Source: Streptomyces sp. GESEQ-35
Lineage (GTDB): Bacteria; Actinomycetota; Actinomycetes; Streptomycetales; Streptomycetaceae
NCBI RefSeq assembly: GCF_017948485.1
Contig: NZ_JAFFSX010000007.1
Location: forward strand, 62,001 to 126,000
DNA: 64,000 bases
Reading direction: 5' to 3'
The notes beneath the pieces were generated by a model. It searched no databases. It was given only the letters and a program-made list of their open reading frames with translations, and had not been told where the DNA came from. Every line of letters starts with the position of its first letter. Positions within the stretch are counted from its first letter, which is position 1. Below, one piece after another: positions 58,075 through 64,000 of the stretch. The position numbers were made by a program, and so were the translations under genes.

Positions 58075-59532
58075 ATGACCGAGCTCGTGGAACACGGACA
58101 GCTGTTCATCGGCGGGGAGTTGACCGACCCCCTGGGCAAAGACGTCATCGAGGTGATCTCGCCGCACACGGAAGAGGTCATCGGACGCGTGCCGCACGCG
58201 TCCCAGGAGGACGTCGACCGGGCCGTCGCCGTCGCGCGGGCCGCGTTCGACGAGGGACCCTGGCCGCGGATGAGCCTCGACGAGCGGATCGCCGTGGTCA
58301 CCCGGATCAAGGACGCGATCGCCGTACGGCACGAGGAGATCGCCCGCGTGATCTCCTCCGAGAACGGGTCGCCGTACTCCTGGAGCGTCCTCGCGCAGGC
58401 GCTCGGCGCGATGATGGTGTGGGACGCGGCGATCACCGTCGCGCGGGACTATGTGTACGAGGAGACGCGCGCCGGCGTACTCGGCCGGATCCTCGTGCGC
58501 CGCGAGCCCGTCGGGGTCGTCGCGGCCGTCGTCCCGTGGAACGTCCCGCAGTTCGTCGCCGCCGCCAAGCTCGCGCCCGCGCTGCTCACGGGGTGTGCGG
58601 TGGTGCTGAAGCCCTCGCCCGAGTCGCCGCTGGACGCCTACATCCTCGGCGAGATAGCGAAGGAGGCCGGGCTGCCGGAGGGCGTGCTGTCGATCCTGCC
58701 CGCCGACCGCGAGGTCAGCGAGTACCTGGTCGGGCACCCCGGCATCGACAAGGTCTCCTTCACCGGCTCGGTGGCCGCGGGCAAGCGGGTGATGGAGGTG
58801 GCCGCGCGCAACCTCACCCGCGTGACACTGGAGTTGGGCGGCAAGTCGGCGGCCGTGGTGCTGCCGGACGCGGACGTCGAGGCAGCGGTCGCCGGGATCG
58901 TCCCCGCCGCCTGGATGAACAACGGACAGGCCTGTGTCGCCCAGACCCGCATCCTGCTGCCGCGCTCCCGCTACGACGAGTTCGCCGAGGCCTTCGCCGC
59001 CGCGGCCGGCGCGCTGGTGGTCGGCGACCCGCTGGACACGTCGACCCAGGTCGGCCCACTGGTGGCCAAACGCCAGCAGCAGCGCAACCTCGACTACATC
59101 CGCATCGGCCAGGAGGAGGGCGCCAAGATCCTCACGGGCGGCGGCCGTCCGGCCGGCCTGGACCGCGGCTGGTACGTCGAGCCCACGCTCTTCGGCGATG
59201 TCGACAACTCGATGCGGATCGCCCGCGAGGAGATCTTCGGCCCGGTGATCTGCCTGCTGCCCTACGGCGACGAGGACGACGCCGTGAAGATCGCGAACGA
59301 CTCCGACTACGGGCTGTCCGGCAGCGTGTGGACGGCGGACGTCGCGCGCGGCATCGACGTCGCCCGCCAGGTCCGTACCGGCACCTACTCGGTCAACACC
59401 TTCAGCCTCGACATGCTCGGACCGTTCGGCGGCTACAAGAACAGCGGACTGGGGCGGGAGTTCGGCCCTGAGGGCTACGGCGAGTACCTCGAACACAAGA
59501 TGATCCATCTCCCGGCGGGCTGGGAGGCGTAG
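58075..59532 (+). CDS. Aldehyde dehydrogenase, first gene with the ferredoxin
   Basis: 485 aa from ATG 58075 with GGGAGG upstream; the ORF reaches 57967 without support. Catalytic Glu in LELGGKSAAV, Cys in NNGQACVAQTR, and PWNVPQFVAAAKLAPAL in the cofactor domain. Closely related to the enzyme at 46873 (shared ISPH, FDEGPWPRM, VGVVAAV and DVDNSMRIA). The ferredoxin gene follows 4 bp after its stop, so the two form an operon. Confidence 0.92.
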   Translation: MTELVEHGQLFIGGELTDPLGKDVIEVISPHTEEVIGRVPHASQEDVDRAVAVARAAFDEGPWPRMSLDERIAVVTRIKDAIAVRHEEIARVISSENGSPYSWSVLAQALGAMMVWDAAITVARDYVYEETRAGVLGRILVRREPVGVVAAVVPWNVPQFVAAAKLAPALLTGCAVVLKPSPESPLDAYILGEIAKEAGLPEGVLSILPADREVSEYLVGHPGIDKVSFTGSVAAGKRVMEVAARNLTRVTLELGGKSAAVVLPDADVEAAVAGIVPAAWMNNGQACVAQTRILLPRSRYDEFAEAFAAAAGALVVGDPLDTSTQVGPLVAKRQQQRNLDYIRIGQEEGAKILTGGGRPAGLDRGWYVEPTLFGDVDNSMRIAREEIFGPVICLLPYGDEDDAVKIANDSDYGLSGSVWTADVARGIDVARQVRTGTYSVNTFSLDMLGPFGGYKNSGLGREFGPEGYGEYLEHKMIHLPAGWEA

Positions 59533-59536
59533 CGCC

Positions 59537-59770
59537 ATGGGCGACCGCTGGCAGGTCGAGGTCGACCGCACCGTCTGCATCGGCTCCGCCCAGTGCCTCC
59601 ACCATGCCCCGGACGGCTTCCGCCTCGACACCGGACGGCAGTCCCACCCCGTCGACCCCGAGACGGACGCCAACGAACGGATCCTGGAGGCGGCGGAGGG
59701 CTGCCCGGTGGAGGCCATCATGATCACGATGCTGGGGAGCGGGGAGCCGGTGTTCCCGCCGGAGGAGTAG
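59537..59770 (+). CDS. 3Fe-4S ferredoxin of P450 redox type
   Basis: 77 aa. Cysteines in CIGSAQC and in EGCPVEAI form a single-cluster ferredoxin; the position that would hold the extra cysteine of a 4Fe-4S cluster is replaced, giving a 3Fe-4S cluster typical of ferredoxins that feed P450s. The gene is co-transcribed with the aldehyde dehydrogenase; a matching P450 lies 16 kb away at 43661. Its 3' end overlaps the NACHT gene by 47 bp. Confidence 0.9.
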   Translation: MGDRWQVEVDRTVCIGSAQCLHHAPDGFRLDTGRQSHPVDPETDANERILEAAEGCPVEAIMITMLGSGEPVFPPEE

Positions 59771-62700
59771 GGCCGCGCCAGACCCGCTCGACCTCCTGGA
59801 ACTCGGCCTCGTGGGCGCCCTTCGGCAGCACCGCCCGCAGCGGGCGCAGGTCCGAGGGGCGCAGGAGGCCGAAGGCCTCGGAGGGAAGGGCGCCGAGGAT
59901 CTCGGGAGCGTGGGCAGCGAGCCAGTCGCGCAGGTCGAGCTCGGATGCGAGGCGGAGGAGTCCGATGAGGGCTTCGGGGCGGGTTGCCGCGGTGTGCGGG
60001 AGGTCGAGACCGGCGAGCTGAGTGTCGAGCTCGCGGGCCGCGGCATCGCCGTGCAGGGGGCCTGTCCATCGCCAGGTGTGTGTGGAGTGGCTCAGGCGCG
60101 TCAGGGCTTCGTGGGTGAAACTCCGGCTGTCCTGCGGGTCTTCGGTGCCGACGAAGAACCTGCGGAGGGAGTTGAGTACATCTGCCAAGAGAGTGTTTCG
60201 GCTTCCACGCTTCAGGGCGTCGCGGATACAGCGCAGGACCAGCTGCCTCATCGCGTTGGTGGCGAGGCCTGTTCTGTCGAGGGGCCATTTCAGGCTGGAA
60301 AGCACCTGAGCCAGGGCGTCGTCGGGCATCGAGGGGGCGTCGTGGACCAGTTGACGCAGCAGCGCCTCCAGATAGACGACTGCTTCGAGGCCTCCCGGGA
60401 CGGCCAGTTGGTTCAGGCACGTGCTGTACAGCTCAGGAACGGTCAGGGGTATCTCCGGGTCCCTGATGAGCAGAGCGACAAGAGTCTGAGCCGGCGTCCG
60501 GGTGGTCGGCTCGATCCCGTCGGCGGCAGTGGGGAACTGGACGAGCAGCGGATAGCTGGTGTGCAGGAGCAGCTCGATGTCGGCGTCCCCCGTGAACATG
60601 GCACGTCTGATCACCGCGTCGACGTGACTCGTGGGGTAGACGAACAGCGGCTTGCTCCAGCGGAGTTCGTGGTGGGCGAGCGGTTCCCACTCCATGCTGA
60701 TGAGCATGTCCGGGGTGTGTACGACAGGCCGGTTCGGCGCGGGTGGTGGATTGCGGCTGAGGTTGAGCGTCGAGCACAGCAGATCCCATGACTTCGGGGA
60801 CATCTGCGCCTGCCACCCCAACGTATGCCGACGCCAGGCGGCGACCAGGTCCCCTGCGGACCTGAGGAGTTGCGAGGCATAGACCTCGCCGGCCGCGAGC
60901 ACCGCGATCAGCAGCAGGTTGGCCTCGTACACCGCGTCCCGGTACGTCCGCTTCTGCCGGACCGGTGCATACCCCACCTCTGTACGGTGCGCGGGACCGT
61001 CCCACGCAGCTGCCCTGAACAACTCGAAGAGCAGATCCGCCAGTTCGGTCCTCGCCCGCTCCCCGGGCCAGGCCGTCAGCATGCTCCTCAGGTTGTGCAT
61101 GATCTGTGCCCGGTCGGTGAGCGGGGTGAACGACAGCAGGGCGTACAACTCACCGTCATCCAAGGGGACTTGCGCGACGAGCCGTCGTAGCGCCTCGTCG
61201 ATCAGCCGCGCCGCCAGATGCTCGCCGAAGGTCGCGTGCATGAACTCGTAGCTGCGCAGCCGCTCTTCCGTGACGACGGCCTGCGCCTCGTGCACGAAGA
61301 AGAACCGCCCGAAAAGCAGCCCTGACCCACAGTCCGACGAGCCTTCGCCCAGCGCCCGCAGGTCCCGGTCCGCTTCCTCGCCGCCGATGGACTGGGCGCC
61401 TCGGTGGAACATGCCGAGTGCGATCACGGACAGCCGGTGCAGCTCGCGGTCGACGGCAACCGACCGCTCGGTCGGCGGCAGCGGGCCGTCCTTGTCGACC
61501 TGGCGGCGGACGAACTCCGTGAGCAGCCGGTCGTACAGCTGCGTGCGGCTGATGTCCTGGTCGCGCAGCCGGTGCAGCGCGTTGCCGACCGAGTCGTACA
61601 GCGAGAGCATGAGCAGCAGCAGGGGCTGGGCCGCCAGGTCCCGGTGCGGCAGGACGGTCTGAAGCGTCAGCGGCTTGAGGCCGTGCAGGTCCTGGTAGTC
61701 CGCGTTCGTGGTGTTCCAGATCGCCAGCCACCGCTCGATCTCCGGCTCCGCGAACGGTTCCAGGCGCAACACCTGGCTGTTGCGGGGGATGTCCGCATGG
61801 TCGGCGACCACCGTGCGGCTCGTCACGATGACGATCAGGGGGCGGCCGAGTTCCGACTCGCGTTTCTGGAAGTCTTCGACCTCGCGCAGATACCCCCACT
61901 TTCGACTGGAATCGAGGCGCTGCGCGCCCGCCTGGAGCAGCTCGTCGAATCCGTCGAGCAGCACCACCGGGATCACCCCGGGCTCGGCCTCCGACCATTC
62001 CGGCCAGCTCACCGACCGTCCCGTGGACCGCTTCAGGGCGTGCTCCAACTGCGTCTGCACGTCCGCCTCGGCAGGCGTGTACTTCAGCTCGATCCGGAGC
62101 GGACGGAATTCGCCGACCGGAAGCCGGGCCGCCAGGAGCCTGGTCAACAGCGACTTGCCGGCGCCGGGGTGGCCCAGCACGAGCAGCGGGGAGAGCAGGG
62201 CGGGGAGACCGAGCAGGTACGCGGCGAAGAAGTGCTCGATCGTGTCGTACAAGGGCTGCTGCGCCCACCACTTGTCCGAGGCGACGCCCTGCGCGAAGCT
62301 GTCCGGCCGTTGCGGAGGGGCCAGCCGGAAACGCGGATTGACGTACCCCTGCGCGAGGCTCGGCAGCGGGGGGCCTGAAGAGTCGAGGGAGGCGATCGGG
62401 TCGCGCAGCCGAGCACGGGCGGCCGAGAAGGGCGTGCCCCGGCCCGCGCATTCGGCCAGCAGAGTCTCCAGCCCGGCCAGCCCGATTCCCTCAGGTCCGT
62501 CCGCCGTGGCCCGCACGGCGGTGCCGCGCGGGGCGAACGTGAGGGCGAACTCGGGGCAGTGCAAGGACAGTTGAGTGATCAGCCGGCCACAGTGTTCGTA
62601 GCGGTCCCGTTGTTGGGAATCACGGAAGTCGGCTTCGTAGCCGGCGTGTGATGGCGCAGGGGCCGGCGGCTCCTGAGGCTGGAGCGCATTGCGCGTCAGG

Positions 62701-63407
62701 AGCCGGACGAAATCCAAGGCGCCCATCTGGGACAGATGATGGTCCGCGCACTGGGTCAGCGCCTCCGCCAGCGCCACCCGGGCGGCCCAGAGCAGGGCGC
62801 TGCGGGCGAGGCCGTGGGCGGCCCGCACCCGTTGCGGGAAACCGTCCAGCAGGGCGTCCAGGACGAAGGGCTGGCGACCGTCCGAGTGCGCCGGCTCCAG
62901 CAGCGCGTCCGCCGTGTCCAGCAGCTCCGAACGGCCGTCGGCCAGCAGGTGCACCGCCGTGTCCGCACCCATGTCCAGGCAGGCGGCTGCGTCGAGGTCG
63001 GGCGAGGCGGCGGGGACGGGAGGAGGAGACGCGACGAACGGGGCGGGCAGGTGTCCGGGTGTGGGCGCCGTACGTGTGCGTTCCACGGCACGTTCCAACT
63101 CGGCGTACCGCCCCCGCCACCACTCCACGTCCAGGCGGAGCCCCACTACCGGCCCGGATCGCGCGGCGTGCCGCTCGGCGCACAGGCGGACGATCAACCG
63201 TACGTCGTCCAAGTCCGGAGCCGTCCGTCGTCTCCCGCCCAGCAGTTCCGAAACCGAACTTTCGCCCCGGCGGAGGGTCTTCGCGATGTCCGCCTGCGGG
63301 ACACCGCAGGCGCGCACCAGGTGGCGCAGTTCGGCGCAGAAGTCCGCGACGGGACCCGTGGGGGGTGCGGTCAACTCCTGGCCCCTTCGGTGCGGTTCGG
63401 CGGACAC
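59724..63407 (-). CDS. HTH-NACHT STAND-type NTPase, candidate defence or signalling protein
   Basis: About 1227 aa from GTG 63407; the frame is open to 63566 but without a good start. Residues 22-76 carry an XRE-like HTH (VPQADIAKTLRRGESSVSEL). After a long helical region, the NTPase begins: Walker A LVLGHPGAGKSLLTR near 411, Walker B VVLLDGFDELL near 480, the NACHT acidic pattern, and IVIVTSRTVVADH (sensor). The C-terminal half is a helical repeat region without obvious WD or LRR consensus. bNACHT proteins of this type are known to include anti-phage defence members; the role here is inference. Convergent overlap of 47 bp with the ferredoxin gene. Confidence 0.85.
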   Translation of the reverse strand: MSAEPHRRGQELTAPPTGPVADFCAELRHLVRACGVPQADIAKTLRRGESSVSELLGGRRRTAPDLDDVRLIVRLCAERHAARSGPVVGLRLDVEWWRGRYAELERAVERTRTAPTPGHLPAPFVASPPPVPAASPDLDAAACLDMGADTAVHLLADGRSELLDTADALLEPAHSDGRQPFVLDALLDGFPQRVRAAHGLARSALLWAARVALAEALTQCADHHLSQMGALDFVRLLTRNALQPQEPPAPAPSHAGYEADFRDSQQRDRYEHCGRLITQLSLHCPEFALTFAPRGTAVRATADGPEGIGLAGLETLLAECAGRGTPFSAARARLRDPIASLDSSGPPLPSLAQGYVNPRFRLAPPQRPDSFAQGVASDKWWAQQPLYDTIEHFFAAYLLGLPALLSPLLVLGHPGAGKSLLTRLLAARLPVGEFRPLRIELKYTPAEADVQTQLEHALKRSTGRSVSWPEWSEAEPGVIPVVLLDGFDELLQAGAQRLDSSRKWGYLREVEDFQKRESELGRPLIVIVTSRTVVADHADIPRNSQVLRLEPFAEPEIERWLAIWNTTNADYQDLHGLKPLTLQTVLPHRDLAAQPLLLLMLSLYDSVGNALHRLRDQDISRTQLYDRLLTEFVRRQVDKDGPLPPTERSVAVDRELHRLSVIALGMFHRGAQSIGGEEADRDLRALGEGSSDCGSGLLFGRFFFVHEAQAVVTEERLRSYEFMHATFGEHLAARLIDEALRRLVAQVPLDDGELYALLSFTPLTDRAQIMHNLRSMLTAWPGERARTELADLLFELFRAAAWDGPAHRTEVGYAPVRQKRTYRDAVYEANLLLIAVLAAGEVYASQLLRSAGDLVAAWRRHTLGWQAQMSPKSWDLLCSTLNLSRNPPPAPNRPVVHTPDMLISMEWEPLAHHELRWSKPLFVYPTSHVDAVIRRAMFTGDADIELLLHTSYPLLVQFPTAADGIEPTTRTPAQTLVALLIRDPEIPLTVPELYSTCLNQLAVPGGLEAVVYLEALLRQLVHDAPSMPDDALAQVLSSLKWPLDRTGLATNAMRQLVLRCIRDALKRGSRNTLLADVLNSLRRFFVGTEDPQDSRSFTHEALTRLSHSTHTWRWTGPLHGDAAARELDTQLAGLDLPHTAATRPEALIGLLRLASELDLRDWLAAHAPEILGALPSEAFGLLRPSDLRPLRAVLPKGAHEAEFQEVERVWRGPTPPAGTPAPRSPAS

Positions 63408-63545
63408 CTCAGAAGCGTAGGGCCTGACCTGTGTCTTCCGCCGTGAGTTCGGCGGGAGCCGGGATCGGACCGGGGTGCGGTGCGGGCGGGCGATGGTCAT
63501 GGCGCAAGCCGCCCGCCGACCGACCTCTACCCGGAGGAAACCCCC

Positions 63546-63731
63546 ATGCCATTTCAGGCCGTTCATCAGGCCGTTCAGCTGCCGGTCCTGCTCGCCGTCG
63601 TCGTCTTCCTCGCCGTCTACGTCGGTGTCGTCCTGCCCGCCGTATGGTCCCGGCGGTCGGCCCGCCGTACCGCGGCCCTCAAGGTGCTCACCCAGCTGCT
63701 CGGCGCACTGCGCCGCTGGAGGAGCCGGTGA
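63546..63731 (+). CDS. Small single-pass membrane protein
   Basis: 61 aa from ATG 63546 with a strong CGGAGGAAA site. One helix (LPVLLAVVVFLAVYVGVVLP) is followed by WSRRSARRTAALKVLTQLLGALRRW, a basic amphipathic tail. No family is recognised. It diverges from the NACHT gene and may be linked to it (inference). Confidence 0.65.
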   Translation: MPFQAVHQAVQLPVLLAVVVFLAVYVGVVLPAVWSRRSARRTAALKVLTQLLGALRRWRSR

Positions 63732-63755
63732 CAGCGCCGGTGACCGCGTCGGTGA

Positions 63756-64000
63756 CTACGGCTTCTCGCCCGGGTCCGTCAGGTCGATCAGCCTGCACAC
63801 CGTCTCGATGTCGATCTTGACCTGGGCGATGGAGGCACGGCCCGAGAGCCAGGTGATGAGGGCCGAGTGCCAGGTGTGCTCGATGACGCGGACGGCGGAG
63901 AGCTGCTCGGGGGTGGGGTTCTCCAGGCCCATCGCGTCAAGAATGATCACCGTCGTCTGGCGGGAGACCTGATCGACCTCGGGAGAGACACTGCGGTCCG
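63756..64000 (-). CDS. TetR-like regulator C-terminal part, truncated by window edge
   Basis: The frame runs open to the window end, so the visible 81 residues are the 3' part. The last stretch HTWHSALITWLSGRASIAQV and CRLIDLTDPGEKP resemble the C-terminal ligand domain of TetR regulators. The N-terminal HTH is outside the window. No frame break. It is convergent with the small membrane protein gene. Confidence 0.65.
   Translation of the reverse strand, partial: DRSVSPEVDQVSRQTTVIILDAMGLENPTPEQLSAVRVIEHTWHSALITWLSGRASIAQVKIDIETVCRLIDLTDPGEKP

Noticed and set aside
63408..63566. Upstream extension of the NACHT ORF
   Set aside because: No start with ribosome site, and the extension overlaps the leader of the divergent small gene.

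Overview
The window looks like a piece of a Streptomyces (or very close actinomycete) chromosome. GC is very high with strong GC3 bias, GTG and TTG starts are common, and many products belong to streptomycete-typical families: a WhiJ-type HTH/DUF397/ATPase triad, an SCO0607-type lipoprotein, an SCO2322-type protein, TMEM165/GDT1 behind a Mn riboswitch, and DUF2277. No rRNA operon, CRISPR array or prophage was seen. One tRNA (Val, anticodon UAC) is present.

Layout. 1-4.1 kb: the end of a tellurium-resistance (Ter)-associated nucleoside/RNA operon: an HpcH/HpaI-like lyase, a PRTase-TRSP-StiP-PELOTA fusion and a HAD phosphatase. 4.2-6.8 kb: FmdB zinc ribbon, membrane coiled-coil protein, DUF4097 lipoprotein. 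7.0-8.8 kb: a TnpB-related RuvC gene broken by two single-base deletions, next to tRNA-Val. 9-33.7 kb: mostly housekeeping or hypothetical genes (hydrolases, GNAT, ketopantoate-reductase type, DedA, Cu/Zn-SOD-like, DoxX, FAD protein, PhoD-like, secreted HNH nuclease, riboswitch-controlled Mn exporter, HAD, two MFS transporters, FHA-like protein, O-methyltransferase). 34.1-40.7 kb: a GT87-PAP2 fusion, then an accessory-looking divergent cluster with an EgtA-like gamma-glutamyl ligase, a DUF2332-like protein and two related alpha/beta hydrolases. 40.7-42.2 kb: regulator triad. 42.2-48.3 kb and 55.2-59.8 kb: lipid/steroid-type oxidation genes (thiolase, CYP125-like P450, two aldehyde dehydrogenases, SDR, MBL hydrolase, 3Fe-4S ferredoxin), with similar KstR-like palindromes in front of two divergent pairs. 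49.1-54.9 kb: a cobalamin-riboswitch-controlled operon encoding two membrane-anchored secreted proteins and a complete ECF transporter. 59.7-63.4 kb: a large HTH-NACHT NTPase. The right edge cuts a TetR-like gene.

A second layer runs through the window: at least 13 copies of a GC-rich palindromic repeat whose core is CTGGTCGCGC...CCCCGCGCCCCTT, in a short and a long form. Most copies sit at gene ends, but some lie inside open reading frames: a perfect 30-bp inverted pair in the PRTase fusion, one copy between the two ATPase halves of the ECF ATPase, and one at the start of the ECF T-component.

The most notable points are (1) the B12 operon, where an alpha-toroid protein and a small DUF4430-like partner resemble a split intrinsic factor/transcobalamin next to an ECF importer, (2) the EgtA-like/DUF2332-like/twin-hydrolase divergon, (3) the HTH-NACHT gene, (4) the repeats inside coding regions, and (5) the decayed TnpB-related gene.
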